Origin: JBBRSD01 sp038245725
GTDB taxonomy: Bacteria; Actinomycetota; Coriobacteriia; Anaerosomatales; JAAXUF01
Reading direction: 5' to 3'
NCBI GenBank assembly: GCA_038245725.1
Contig: JBBRSD010000002.1
Location: forward strand, 124,001 to 188,000
Length of the DNA stretch: 64,000 nt
Shown here: piece by piece, positions 37,899-47,732 of the stretch
Layout of the letters: each line of letters starts with the position of its first letter
Numbering within the stretch: position 1 is the first letter of the stretch
Translations under genes and position numbers: made by a program
The notes under the pieces: model-generated
Told to the model about the DNA's origin: nothing
Database searches by the model: none
What the model saw: the letters and a program-made list of their open reading frames with translations, nothing else

Positions 37899-39161
37899 CT
37901 ACTCCGAAACGGTCAGGTAGTCCCCACGTCCATCCATCAGGCGCGTGAACGCGCCGAAAAGGTATCGAGCATCGTGAGGCCCGGGGGCGGCCTCAGGGTG
38001 GTACTGGACCGAGAACGCCGGCCGGTCGAGCAGGCGGATGCCTTCAGAGGTCATGTCGTTCAAGTTGACGTGCGTGAGCTGCACGCGCCCGAACTGCTCC
38101 GAGGTGACCACGGGCGCGATGCCCGCTGCGACCCAGGCGGCGATATCGTTCGCGTCGGCGGTGAGACCGGCACTGGCCTCGACATCAAGCTCGCCGATCG
38201 AGCCGAAGTCGACGCAGAAGCCGTGATTCTGACTCGTGATCTCGACGCGGCCGTTAAGAAGGTTCATGACCGGCTGGTTGCCGCCGCGGTGCCCGTACTT
38301 GAGCTTGTAGGTGTCCGCTCCGACCGCGAGCGAGAGCATCTGGTGCCCGAGACAGATCCCGAAGACCGGCTTCACGCCGAGAAGATCGCGCAGCGTCGCG
38401 TACAGATAGCCTACCGCGGACGGGTCGCCGGGACCGTTGGCGAGAAAGACGCCGTCGGGCTCGAGCGCGAGGACCTCATCGGCTGACGCGGTGGGCGGCA
38501 GCACGTGCAGCTCGCATCCGGCCTCCGAGAGACGGCGCAGGATGTTGTACTTGATACCGGAGTCTATCGCGACCACGCGGTAGCGCGGCGACACCGGCAG
38601 CACACCTGTGTCGACGGGCAGCTCACAGCCCGGAGGCATCTCGGCACCCCACACGTACGGCTCCTTCGTTGCGACCTCGGCGACGAGATCGCGACCCACG
38701 AGTCCCGGCGCGGCATTAGCCTTCGCGACGAGCGACGCGGGGTCGAGATCGACCGTCGAGATGACCGCGCGCATGGCGCCGCGTTCGCGCAGGTGACGAG
38801 TGAGACGCCGCGTGTCGACGCCGTTGATGGCGACGATGCCGCGCTCGGCGAGGAAGTCGGGCAGCGCGCCCTCCGAGCGCCAGCTCGAAGGCTGGTCGCA
38901 CATCTCCCGGACGACGAAACCCTTCGCGAAGACCCCGCGCGACTCCATGTCGGCGCCGTTGACGCCGTAGTTGCCGATGTGCGGCATCGTCATCGTCACG
39001 ATCTGTCCGGCGTAGCTGGGGTCGGTGAGGACTTCCTGGTAGCCGGACATCGACGTGTTGAAGCACAGCTCGCCGTCGGCCTCGCCGGCAGCACCGCAGG
39101 CCAGACCCGGGAACACGGTTCCATCTTCAAGCGCGAGAAGCGCCTCGGTGCCAGCCAACAC
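37899..39161 (-). CDS. carA: Carbamoyl-phosphate synthase small (glutaminase) subunit
   Basis: 420 residues. The N-terminal CarA-specific domain has ELCFNTSMSGYQEVLTDPSY and the C-terminal class I glutamine amidotransferase has LANGPGDPSAV, the nucleophile Cys270 in VFGICLGHQML, and His-Pro-Glu in VQYHPEAAPGP. It releases ammonia from glutamine for CarB. The start is directly adjacent to the pyrC stop. Confidence 0.97.
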   Translation of the reverse strand: MLAGTEALLALEDGTVFPGLACGAAGEADGELCFNTSMSGYQEVLTDPSYAGQIVTMTMPHIGNYGVNGADMESRGVFAKGFVVREMCDQPSSWRSEGALPDFLAERGIVAINGVDTRRLTRHLRERGAMRAVISTVDLDPASLVAKANAAPGLVGRDLVAEVATKEPYVWGAEMPPGCELPVDTGVLPVSPRYRVVAIDSGIKYNILRRLSEAGCELHVLPPTASADEVLALEPDGVFLANGPGDPSAVGYLYATLRDLLGVKPVFGICLGHQMLSLAVGADTYKLKYGHRGGNQPVMNLLNGRVEITSQNHGFCVDFGSIGELDVEASAGLTADANDIAAWVAAGIAPVVTSEQFGRVQLTHVNLNDMTSEGIRLLDRPAFSVQYHPEAAPGPHDARYLFGAFTRLMDGRGDYLTVSE

Positions 39162-40457
39162 CTAGTCGACCACCTTCCCGTTACGCAGGGCGATTCGACC
39201 CCCCACGAACACCTCCGTCGCCTTGCCGAGTAGTGTAGCCCGAAGGAACGCCGAGTTGGCCGACTTGCTCTCGAAGAACTCAGGCGTCACTTCGACGCGC
39301 GCCTCTGGGTCTATAACCGTTATGTCCGCGACGCTCTCGGCCTCTAACCGAATCGCGGGAAGCGCGAGCGACGCGCGCGGATTGATCGCCATCCACCGCA
39401 CGACGTCGGCCCATTCGGCGCGCTTCGTCGCGATGAGGTTCGTGATGACGAGCGGCAGAGCCGTCTCGAGCCCGGTGCTCCCAAACGGCGCGATTTCGAA
39501 CTCGAGCGCCTTCTCGTGCGCGGCGTGTGGAGCATGGTCGGTTGCGATGCAGTCGATCGTGCCGTCGAGCAGACCAGCGACGAGCGCCTCGCGGTCATCG
39601 CTTGTTCGCAGCGGCGGGTTCATCTTCAGGTTCGTGTCGTAGGCCTCGGCGGTAAGCGCGTCTTCGTCGAGAAACAGGTGGTGTGGCGTGACCTCGGCAG
39701 TGACACGGATGCCCTTGGCCTTGGCCTGGCGCACGAGCTCGACGCTGCCTACGGTCGAGATGTGCGCCACGTGCAGCCGGCAGCCGGTGAGTTCGGCCAG
39801 CCGGATGTCGCGCATGACCATGATGTCCTCAGCGGCAGCGGGCCAGCCCGCCATCCCGAGGCGTGTCGAGACGGCGCCTTCGTTGACGACGCCCTTGCCT
39901 ACGAGACATTCGTCCTCACTGTGCGCGACCACGACCGCGTCGAACTGCTTCGCATAGTCCATGATCAGCCGCATCATGCCCGAGCTCTGCACGCCCTTGC
40001 CGTCATCCGAGAACGCCACTGCGCCAGCGGCGAGCATGTCGCCCATCTCGGCGAGGGCAGCACCCTTCAGGCCAACGGTGAGCGCCCCGATCGGGTGCAC
40101 GCGGACGCGGCCGCGCTCGGCGGCGCGCTCGACGATGAAGCGCACGGCGCTGCCCTCGTCACAGACGGGACTCGTGTTCGGCATGCAGGCGACCGCGGTG
40201 AAGCCGCCGTGCGCAGCTGCGCGCGTGCCGCTCGCGATGTCTTCCTTGTACTCAAAGCCCGGCTCGCGCAGGTGTACATGCATGTCGACGAGACCCGGGA
40301 CGACGATCTTCTCGGCGCACTCGACGATGGTGCCGTCGTCGTCGATCGACAGGTCGTCGCCAATCTGGGCGATGAGGCCGTTGTCGATCACGACGTCGCA
40401 CACGCGGTCGAGTCCGACCTGCGGGTCGACCACCCTCCCGCCTCTAAGCAGCAGCGC
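39162..40457 (-). CDS. pyrC: Dihydroorotase
   Basis: 431 residues from a GTG at 40457 (GGGAGG eight bases upstream), overlapping pyrB by 14 bases. The zinc site VDMHVHLREPGFEYKED, SDDGKGVQSSGMM, the metal-binding VVAHSEDECLV, LHVAHISTVGSVELV and IATDHAPHAAHEKALEF are typical of type I (PyrC/AllB-like) dihydroorotases. It cyclises carbamoyl aspartate to dihydroorotate. Confidence 0.95.
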   Translation of the reverse strand, partial: ALLLRGGRVVDPQVGLDRVCDVVIDNGLIAQIGDDLSIDDDGTIVECAEKIVVPGLVDMHVHLREPGFEYKEDIASGTRAAAHGGFTAVACMPNTSPVCDEGSAVRFIVERAAERGRVRVHPIGALTVGLKGAALAEMGDMLAAGAVAFSDDGKGVQSSGMMRLIMDYAKQFDAVVVAHSEDECLVGKGVVNEGAVSTRLGMAGWPAAAEDIMVMRDIRLAELTGCRLHVAHISTVGSVELVRQAKAKGIRVTAEVTPHHLFLDEDALTAEAYDTNLKMNPPLRTSDDREALVAGLLDGTIDCIATDHAPHAAHEKALEFEIAPFGSTGLETALPLVITNLIATKRAEWADVVRWMAINPRASLALPAIRLEAESVADITVIDPEARVEVTPEFFESKSANSAFLRATLLGKATEVFVGGRIALRNGKVVD

Positions 40458-41379
40458 CACTTGCGTCACCTCCCAGCAGCAGATACATCGCAGCCATGCG
40501 CACCGCGACACCCGCGTTGACCTGGTCAAGCACGATCGAGCGCGGCGAATCAGCAACCGCCGATGAGATCTCAACGCCGCGGTTCATCGGGCCGGGATGC
40601 ATGACGACGGCCTCGGGCTTCATGCGCGCGAGTCGGGCCTCGTTCATGCCGAACAGGGTGGCGTACTCGCGCACGCTCGGGAACGGCATGCCTTCAGCGC
40701 GCTCCATCTGGATGCGCAGCATGTAGGCGACGTCGAGGTCGGGCAGCACCTCGTCAAGCGAGTTCGCGACCTCGGCGCCCAGCACGTCCGGGCGCGCCGG
40801 CAGCAGCGTGGGCGGAGCGATGATAATTGGCCTCGCGCCTACCATCCGCAGCGCCGGGACGAGCGAGCCGGCGACGCGCGAGTGGCAGACGTCGCCCACG
40901 ATGCCCACGGTCAGCCCCTCGAGATGCCCGAGCTTTTCGCGCATGGTGAACAGGTCGAGCAGCGCCTGAGTGGGGTGCTGGTGCATCCCGTCGCCCCCGT
41001 TGATGATGTGCGCGTCCATGTGGCGCGCGAGCAGCCGCGGCGAACCCGCCATCTTGTGCCGGATGATCACCATGTCGCACGCCATCGCCGAGAGGGTCTC
41101 GGCGGTGTCGACGAGCGACTCGCCTTTCACTGTCGCGCTCGTCGACGCGCTGAAGTTGATGCCGTCGGCGGAGAGGCGCTTGGCTGCGAGCTCGAAGCTC
41201 GTACGCGTGCGGGTGCTGGGCTCGAGGAAGAGGTTCACTACCGTGCGGCCACGAAGCGTCGGGAGCTTCTTGATGCGGCGTTCGTTGACCTCTTTAAACG
41301 ACTCGGCGGTGTCGAGGATGAGCATGATGTCATCTGTGGAGAGGTCCGACATGTCGATGATGTGGCGGGTCGACAGCAT
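40444..41379 (-). CDS. pyrB: Aspartate carbamoyltransferase catalytic subunit
   Basis: 311 residues. The carbamoyl-phosphate site is FLEPSTRTRTSFELAAKRL. GGDGMHQHPTQALLDLFTM and VGDVCHSRVAGSLV are conserved, and VMHPGPMNRGVEI closes the aspartate site. No PyrI regulatory subunit is present. The gene directly follows pyrR. Confidence 0.96.
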   Translation of the reverse strand: MLSTRHIIDMSDLSTDDIMLILDTAESFKEVNERRIKKLPTLRGRTVVNLFLEPSTRTRTSFELAAKRLSADGINFSASTSATVKGESLVDTAETLSAMACDMVIIRHKMAGSPRLLARHMDAHIINGGDGMHQHPTQALLDLFTMREKLGHLEGLTVGIVGDVCHSRVAGSLVPALRMVGARPIIIAPPTLLPARPDVLGAEVANSLDEVLPDLDVAYMLRIQMERAEGMPFPSVREYATLFGMNEARLARMKPEAVVMHPGPMNRGVEISSAVADSPRSIVLDQVNAGVAVRMAAMYLLLGGDASGAAA

Positions 41380-41380
41380 A

Positions 41381-41992
<612 letters not shown>

Positions 41993-42055
41993 TCATCATC
42001 TGGGTGCAGGTGCGCCGGCGGCGTTCTCGGTGGCGCTGCTGCGGTATGAGTCTGC

Positions 42056-42078
42056 GTCCCTTGCCGGCCTCACGGGAC
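42056..42078 (-). promoter_or_regulatory. PyrR-binding RNA element
   Basis: The minus-strand RNA reads GUCCC, then GUGAGGCCGGCAA, then GGGAC: a hairpin whose loop has the GAGGC and GCAAGGG bases of the known PyrR recognition loop. It sits between the promoter and the leader terminator. Confidence 0.85.
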
Positions 42079-42098
42079 CGGGCTTAAAGGTCGAACAG

Positions 42099-42127
42099 AG
42101 GTTAGCGCACCTCGCTCCTGCGGGCAA
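42099..42127 (-). promoter_or_regulatory. Probable promoter of the pyr operon
   Basis: TTGCCC (42127-42122) and TAACCT (42104-42099) on the minus strand have an ideal 17-base spacer. Transcription would begin near 42092, just ahead of the PyrR hairpin. Confidence 0.6.
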
Positions 42128-42191
42128 CCCGGCGCGACTCGATGCGCGCCGCAGGTCCCGGCGTGCTCGCCAGTCCGCGCAAGGGCTCGCC

Positions 42192-43208
42192 CTAGGGCAC
42201 CGCGCCCGCGTCGATCATGCCGAGCACCTCGTCGCCGGCGGCGGTCCGCCCGTTCGAGTACTCGGCGATCTGTGCGAGGCGGCCTGCGAGGTCTTCAGGC
42301 GGTGGATCGAGGAAGAACATCTTCTTGCCCGTGATGGGGTGTTCCAGCTCGAGGCGGTACGCGTGAAGGAACTGCCTCTCGAGTCCGAGGTCGGCCTTCA
42401 CCTTGCGCGCTCCGTACACCTGGTCGCCCACACACGGATGGCTGATGTAGGCCATGTGCACGCGGATCTGGTGCGTGCGGCCGGTATAGAGCTTGCACTC
42501 CAGCAACGTGAAGCCGTCATCGAACCGGCCTGCCTCGAAGCGCTCCAGCACGCGAAACGTCGTGACGGACTGCTTCGCACTCGCCGAGTCGACCACGGCC
42601 ATCTTCATCCGCTCGCGAGGATCCCTGCCGAGAGGGGCGTCGATCAGGCCGGTGTCCGGAGCGATCCAGCCGTGAACGAGCGTCAGATAGCGCCGGTCCA
42701 CCGATCGGATCTTGATCGCCTCCTGGAGCGCAACCTGCGCCATGTCGGTCTTGGCGACCATCATCAGCCCGGAGGTGTCCTTGTCGAGCCGGTGCACGAT
42801 GCCCGGCCGGTCCTCACCCTGGAGCGATCCGAGGGAATCGGAGTGCGCGAGCAGCGCGTGCACGAGCGTGCCGGTCCAGTTCCCCTCGGCCGGGTGCACG
42901 ACAAGTCCCGCCTGCTTCGAGAGCACGATCATGTCGGCGTCCTCGTAGCGGATGTCGAGCGGGATGTCTTCAGGGATCAGATCGCCGCGGTCGTAGGGCG
43001 GCACCTCGATCTCGATGCGCTCCCCTGCTTTGACCGCGTGCTTCTTCGGCGCGTGCGCGCCGTCGACGATCACGAGCCCGTCGTCGATGAGACGCGCCGC
43101 CGCCGAGCGCGAAGCGATGAACTCGAACCCGCCGAGAAGTGCGTCGAGACGCATCCCGACCTCATCAGGCACGACGACATGTTCGTAGTAACCAACGGGA
43201 CTCACCAA
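42192..43208 (-). CDS. rluD: RluD-type 23S rRNA pseudouridine synthase
   Basis: 338 residues. An S4-like N-terminal domain (RLDALLGGFEFIASRSAAARLIDDG split) precedes the catalytic HRLDKDTSGLMMVAKT (catalytic Asp). CKLYTGRTHQIRVHMAYI and HAYRLELEHPITGK follow. It makes pseudouridines in 23S rRNA helix 69 or similar sites. It overlaps lspA by seven bases; the lspA-rluD order is common in Gram-positives. Confidence 0.92.
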   Translation of the reverse strand: MVSPVGYYEHVVVPDEVGMRLDALLGGFEFIASRSAAARLIDDGLVIVDGAHAPKKHAVKAGERIEIEVPPYDRGDLIPEDIPLDIRYEDADMIVLSKQAGLVVHPAEGNWTGTLVHALLAHSDSLGSLQGEDRPGIVHRLDKDTSGLMMVAKTDMAQVALQEAIKIRSVDRRYLTLVHGWIAPDTGLIDAPLGRDPRERMKMAVVDSASAKQSVTTFRVLERFEAGRFDDGFTLLECKLYTGRTHQIRVHMAYISHPCVGDQVYGARKVKADLGLERQFLHAYRLELEHPITGKKMFFLDPPPEDLAGRLAQIAEYSNGRTAAGDEVLGMIDAGAVP

Positions 43209-43810
43209 GGCACCTCGTCTTCGATGGGCGTCGCCTCATCGGCGACCTCGGCATCGGTAGTCTCTGAGCCGCCGTCAGGCGACGTGTCCGTACAAGATTC
43301 CTGCGCACCGGAACTCGCCTCGCTGGGAAACAGGATCCACAGCGCGAGAATCGCTACACCCCCGATGATGGACATGTCAGCGATGTTGAATACCGGGAAC
43401 TCAACGAACCCGAACTCGAAGAAGTCTGTTACCCGCCCGATCAGCGCTCGATCGATGAGATTGCCGAACGCACCCGCCGAGACCATCGCGAGAGCGATCA
43501 CCACGGGCCATTCGCGAGGACGGGCTCGTCGCCAGAAGGCGGCGATCACGAAGAGGACGAAGCACGATGTCGCGATGAATACCGGTTGTCTGCCAGGGAA
43601 CAACCCGAAAGCCGCGCCCTCGTTGTGGACGAACGTCAGGTTCAGGATGTGCGGAAGAAACGGGACCGTCTGTCCCGAAACCATGTGAGAGCGCACGACA
43701 GCCTTGGTGATCTGGTCGACCGCCAAGATGACGAGGGCTACCGCTGCGAAGACCTGGCCTGGACGGCGCAGGTCTAGCGGGTTTCTTCGGCTTCCTTGCA
43801 CTGAATGCAC
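43202..43810 (-). CDS. lspA: Lipoprotein signal peptidase II with an acidic tail
   Basis: 202 residues, four membrane helices. The catalytic Asp pair lies in GAFGNLIDRALIGRVTDFF and VFNIADMSIIGG; VHNEGAAFGLF is also conserved. It cleaves prolipoprotein signals, such as those of PstS and the cytochrome in this window. A C-terminal acidic, Ser/Thr-rich tail of about 40 residues is longer than usual. The start at 43810 overlaps the upstream gene by 37 bases, so the true start may differ. Confidence 0.92.
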   Translation of the reverse strand: MHSVQGSRRNPLDLRRPGQVFAAVALVILAVDQITKAVVRSHMVSGQTVPFLPHILNLTFVHNEGAAFGLFPGRQPVFIATSCFVLFVIAAFWRRARPREWPVVIALAMVSAGAFGNLIDRALIGRVTDFFEFGFVEFPVFNIADMSIIGGVAILALWILFPSEASSGAQESCTDTSPDGGSETTDAEVADEATPIEDEVPW

Positions 43811-44142
43811 AAGCTTGCGGTGGGGACGGCTTCAAGGCGCGCGGGCGGGATATCTGAGCCGCAACGCTGGCACACACCGTACGTGTCGGCATCGAGGCGA
43901 GCGAGCGCGGCACGCACGAGTTCGAGTTCGTCGCGCTCGTTCTCCTGAAACGTCATGTCCATCTCGCGCTCGAACGTGGCCGTGCCCTGATCGGCCATGT
44001 GATCGCGGTAGGCGTTCTCGCCGCTGGCCTCGGACTGAGAGACTCGCTCTTCGGAGTCGATGGAGGCTACTTCGGCCTCGAGACGCGCGAGTTCGGCCTT
44101 GAGCTGCGTGCGCAGTTCAGCACGCGTGGTGGTGTCAATCAT
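43774..44142 (-). CDS. TraR/DksA-family zinc-finger protein
   Basis: 122 residues from the ATG at 44142. It has a coiled-coil N-terminal half (LKAELARLEAEVASIDSEER), then ENERDELELVRAALARLDADTYGVCQRCG, and a closing four-Cys zinc finger (CQRCGSDIP...CIQCKE). Such proteins bind in the RNA polymerase secondary channel; the position beside lspA is typical of Gram-positive members. It has its own probable promoter. Confidence 0.88.
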   Translation of the reverse strand: MIDTTTRAELRTQLKAELARLEAEVASIDSEERVSQSEASGENAYRDHMADQGTATFEREMDMTFQENERDELELVRAALARLDADTYGVCQRCGSDIPPARLEAVPTASLCIQCKEAEETR

Positions 44143-44167
44143 CGCTGTCTCACCCTTCTGCGCAAAG

Positions 44168-44191
44168 GCGCCCGGCTCATTCGCCGGGCGC
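44168..44191 (-). terminator. GC-rich hairpin after ileS / in the traR leader
   Basis: Arms GCGCCCGGC and GCCGGGCGC around a 6-base loop, followed on the minus strand by CTTTG. It probably ends ileS transcription, but it lies downstream of the predicted traR promoter and so would also be in that leader. Confidence 0.55.
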
Positions 44192-44207
44192 TGAAGTGTC
44201 TGATGTG

Positions 44208-44234
44208 ATTGTACCACCCGGCTGCGTCGCCCAA
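44208..44234 (-). promoter_or_regulatory. Possible promoter of traR-lspA-rluD
   Basis: A minus-strand TACAAT (44213-44208) is a good -10. TTGGGC (44234-44229) is a weak -35 at a short 15-base spacing. Confidence 0.3.
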
Positions 44235-44261
44235 GCCCATGCCCGCAGGTCGTGGGACGTG

Positions 44262-47057
44262 TCACTGCCCTGCCGTAAGCACGCCCGCGCAGCGCCCGCA
44301 GACATCGGCGTGAGCCGGGTCGACGCCGAGCGTCCGAATGTTCCAGCAGCGTGGGCACTTCTCGCCCTCCGCGACCGAAACGACCGCCGAGAACTCCTCA
44401 CCGGCCATGACTTGAACGCGTGCGACGATGAAGAGCTCGGCAAGCGCCTCGGTCCCGCGTGCCTCGAGCGCTGCCATCGCGGCCACGGGAGCCGTGAGCG
44501 TGATGTGGGCTTCCTGGCTTTTCCCGACCACCTTCGCGTTGCGCGCCTCCTCAAGCGACTTCGTGACGACTTCGCGCGCCTCGAGTACCACCGAGTAGCC
44601 GTCGCGCAGAGCGGCGGCTTCATCGGCAGGGATCTCGACTGCGGGCCAGTCGGTGAGCTGGACGCTTTCGGCGTCGCGCATCACCTCGGGGAGGAAGTGC
44701 CAGACCTCTTCGCACGTGAACGTGAGCACGGGTGCGAGGACGCGGACGAGGACGCCGAGGATCTCGGCGAGCACCGTCTGCGCGCTGCGACGCGAAACGC
44801 TCGCGGGTGCGTCGGCATAGAGGCGATCCTTCAGCACGTCGAGGTAGACCGACGACAGGTCACCCACGTAGTCGTAGATGGCGCGGTAGACCTGGTGGAA
44901 GCGCCACTCGTCGTAGGAGGTCGTGACGCGATCTGTCAGGTCCGCCAGCTCGGCGAGCGCGAATCGGTCGAGCTCGGGCATGTCGGCCCATGCGGCGCGG
45001 TCGGTCGCCGGGTCGAAGTCATAGAGGTTCGAGAGCAGGAACCGGAACGTGTTGCGAATGCGGCGGTACGCTTCGCTCGTGCGGTCGAGGATCTCATCGG
45101 AGACTGAGACGTCCTGGCAATAATCTGCCGAGGCAACCCAGAGCCTGATGATGTCGGCACCGGATTTCGCCACGACGTCGATCGGCGAGATCGTGTTGCC
45201 GATGGACTTGCTCATCTTGCGGCCGTCGCCATCGACGATGAAGCCGTGCGTGAGCACCTTCTGAAACGGCGCGGCGTCGTAGGCACCCACGCTCGTGAGC
45301 AGGGACGACTGGAACCATCCGCGATGCTGGTCGCTGCCTTCGAGGTACATCGTCGCGGGGCGGCTGAGCTCCGGGTAGGTCTCGAGCACGCTCGTGTGCG
45401 AAACGCCGGACTCGAACCACACATCGAGGATGTCGGTCTCGGGCGCAAGCTCGGTGCCGCCGCAGCGCGGGCATGCGGTGCCCGCCGGAAGGTACTCGCT
45501 CGGCGCCTTCGTGAACCACGCGTCGGCGCCTTCGCGCGCGAACAGCTCCTCAACCGCCGAGAAGGTCTCGGGCGTGGCGACCGTCTCGCCGCACTTCACG
45601 CACTCGAATACCGGGATCGGCACGCCCCAAGCACGCTGTCGGCTTATGCACCAGTCGGGACGGTCGCCCACCATCGACGAGATACGGTTGATCGACCAGC
45701 TCGGAATCCACTCGACCCGATCGATCTCGCGCATCGAAGCCTCGCGCAGATGGGTCGCGTCCATCGAGACGAACCACTGGTCGGTCGCGCGGAAGATCAC
45801 CGGCTGCTTGCAGCGCCAGCAGTGCGGGTAGCTGTGGCTGATCTTGCCCGCCGCGAGCAACGAGCCATTCTTGCGCAGCCACTCGACGATGACAGGGTTG
45901 GCGTCGTCGACCGCCATTCCGGCGAAGGGACCGCCACCCGCGTCAAAGACGCCGTTGTCGTCGACCGGCATCGGCATCGGCAGGCCGAACTTCATGCCGA
46001 CGAGGTAGTCTTCCTCGCCGTGCCCGGGCGCCGTGTGCACCGCGCCGGTACCGGTTGTGAGCTCCACGTGATCGCCGGTGATCACCACGCCGAGAACGCC
46101 TTCGTGGATCGGCTGCGCATAGTGCACGCCCGAAAGATCGCGACCCTTGACCCGCACCGGCTCGCCATCGGCGCCTGCAACCAGCCCCACGCTCTCCCAG
46201 CCGGCGATCTCGGCGACGGCCGGCACGAGTGCCTCGGCGAAGACGAGGACCTCCTCGCCCACCAGCACGCCCACGTAGTCGGCATCATCGGCGAGCGTGA
46301 CGGCGACGTTGGCGGGAAGCGTCCAAGGCGTCGTCGTCCAGATCAGCAAGCTCACCGGCAGCCCCGCCGAGGAGAACGGCGCGACCTCATCGGTGACGCG
46401 GAACTTCACGTAGATGCTATCGGACTGCTCGTCGGAGTACTCGATCTCGGCCTCGGCGAGCGCGGTGTGGCACCGCTTGCACCAGTGGATCGGCTTGCGG
46501 CCCTTGTATATCTCGCCCCGCGCGTACATCTGCGCGAACACCTTCACGTCGCCGGCCTCGTAGCTGTGCTTGAGCGTCAGATACGGATCGTCCCAGTCGC
46601 CACGCACGCCGAGGCGCTTGAACTCCTCGCGCTGGACGTCGACGAACTTCAGCGCGTAGTCGCGGCACAGCTCGCGCAGCTTCGCCTGTCCGATCACCTT
46701 CATCTTCTCGGGCCCGAGGTTCTTCTCGACCTGGTGCTCGATGGGTTGGCCGTGGCAGTCCCAGCCGGGCACGTACGGTGCGTAGTGACCTCGCATCGTC
46801 TTGTACTTCACGATGAGGTCCTTCAGGACCTTGTTGTAGGCGGTGCCCATGTGGATATGGCCGTTAGCGTAGGGCGGACCGTCGTGCAGGATGAACGGCT
46901 CGCCGCTCGCGCGCTTCTCAAGCGACTTCCGGTACACGTCGATGCGGTCCCAAAACTCGAGCCACCCCGGCTCGCGGGTCGACAGACTCGCGCGCATGGG
47001 GAACTCGGTCTGAGGCAGGTTCATCGTCTGCTTGAAGTCGTTGGCCACGACACTCAT
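44262..47057 (-). CDS. ileS: Isoleucyl-tRNA synthetase
   Basis: About 931 residues from the ATG at 47057 (GGAGAGG directly upstream; a GTG at 47048 has better spacing). The class I motifs are PYANGHIHMGTAYNK (HIGH) and GRKMSKSIGN (KMSKS). An editing domain is inserted between, with TTTPWTLPANVAVTL. The C-terminal zinc finger is CPRCWNIRTLGVDPAHADVCGRC. It charges tRNA-Ile. A T-box lies upstream. Confidence 0.97.
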   Translation of the reverse strand: MSVVANDFKQTMNLPQTEFPMRASLSTREPGWLEFWDRIDVYRKSLEKRASGEPFILHDGPPYANGHIHMGTAYNKVLKDLIVKYKTMRGHYAPYVPGWDCHGQPIEHQVEKNLGPEKMKVIGQAKLRELCRDYALKFVDVQREEFKRLGVRGDWDDPYLTLKHSYEAGDVKVFAQMYARGEIYKGRKPIHWCKRCHTALAEAEIEYSDEQSDSIYVKFRVTDEVAPFSSAGLPVSLLIWTTTPWTLPANVAVTLADDADYVGVLVGEEVLVFAEALVPAVAEIAGWESVGLVAGADGEPVRVKGRDLSGVHYAQPIHEGVLGVVITGDHVELTTGTGAVHTAPGHGEEDYLVGMKFGLPMPMPVDDNGVFDAGGGPFAGMAVDDANPVIVEWLRKNGSLLAAGKISHSYPHCWRCKQPVIFRATDQWFVSMDATHLREASMREIDRVEWIPSWSINRISSMVGDRPDWCISRQRAWGVPIPVFECVKCGETVATPETFSAVEELFAREGADAWFTKAPSEYLPAGTACPRCGGTELAPETDILDVWFESGVSHTSVLETYPELSRPATMYLEGSDQHRGWFQSSLLTSVGAYDAAPFQKVLTHGFIVDGDGRKMSKSIGNTISPIDVVAKSGADIIRLWVASADYCQDVSVSDEILDRTSEAYRRIRNTFRFLLSNLYDFDPATDRAAWADMPELDRFALAELADLTDRVTTSYDEWRFHQVYRAIYDYVGDLSSVYLDVLKDRLYADAPASVSRRSAQTVLAEILGVLVRVLAPVLTFTCEEVWHFLPEVMRDAESVQLTDWPAVEIPADEAAALRDGYSVVLEAREVVTKSLEEARNAKVVGKSQEAHITLTAPVAAMAALEARGTEALAELFIVARVQVMAGEEFSAVVSVAEGEKCPRCWNIRTLGVDPAHADVCGRCAGVLTAGQ

Positions 47058-47082
47058 CCTCTCCGCCCGTCTCCGGGCAAAC

Positions 47083-47360
47083 AAAAAAGCGCACTCGTCC
47101 CATCTCTTGCCGGGACGAAGCGCGCCTGATCTCGCTCCGCGGTACCACCCAGCTTGCGTCCGCCCTGTTCGGCAGGGTTGCGCGCCACTCGGTCGCCTCG
47201 TAACGGTGGCATCCGTCGGAGCCTACTCACCCGCCGAGAATCTGGGGCGCTGTTCGGTCCGAAGCTCGTGGGGTGATCTTCTGCGCTCGTGCTACCCGCG
47301 GGCTCTCACTGTCCCCGCTCGCTTGAGGGCGCTTTCGGCGCGTACTCGTCCCCGTCGTCG
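47083..47360 (-). ncRNA. T-box riboswitch upstream of ileS
   Basis: On the minus strand the T-box core GGGTGGTACCGCGG (47151-47138) is exact. A terminator follows: GCGCGCTTCGTCCC pairs with GGGACGAGTGCGC and then TTTTTT (to 47083). The Stem I region upstream carries GGGGACGAGTA near 47350-47340, as at the start of actinobacterial T-boxes. Uncharged tRNA-Ile should bind and allow read-through. The upstream limit is approximate and the specifier codon was not fixed. Confidence 0.88.
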
Positions 47361-47447
47361 CCTGTGCTCTCTTCGCTGCGGCCAGCGCTGCAGCCCGCTC
47401 AGTATCGCGCAGGCGTGCAAGCACGGTCAAACGGCGATGGCACCCTT

Positions 47448-47726
47448 CTAGAAGAGCGGCTCGTCGGGCGTGCCGACGATGGCTCGCACGTCGTCGTCGA
47501 CGAGCCCGTCGATCTCGACGATCTTGTGGCGGGCACTCTCGCCCCGCGTGACGCGCACGCTCGTCTTGGGCACGCCGAGCGCGCTCGCAATTGCCTTGCA
47601 GGCGGCGATGTTCGCCTTGCCGCCTTCAGGCGCCGACGTCACTCTGACCGACAGCTCACTGCCCCGCCAGCCGGCGATCTCGTTCTTGCCGGACTTCGGC
47701 GTGACGATGACGGCAAGCGTTGCCAC
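47448..47726 (-). CDS. DUF167 (YggU-like) protein
   Basis: 92 residues. VIVTPKSGKNEIAGW, LSVRVTSAPEGGKANIAACKAIA and VRVTRGESARHKIVEIDG are the YggU/DUF167 signature. Function unknown; it is widespread near yggT and division genes. It is the last gene of the sepF-proC-yggT-divIVA run and lies before the ileS T-box. Confidence 0.88.
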   Translation of the reverse strand: MATLAVIVTPKSGKNEIAGWRGSELSVRVTSAPEGGKANIAACKAIASALGVPKTSVRVTRGESARHKIVEIDGLVDDDVRAIVGTPDEPLF

Positions 47727-47732
47727 TGCGCG

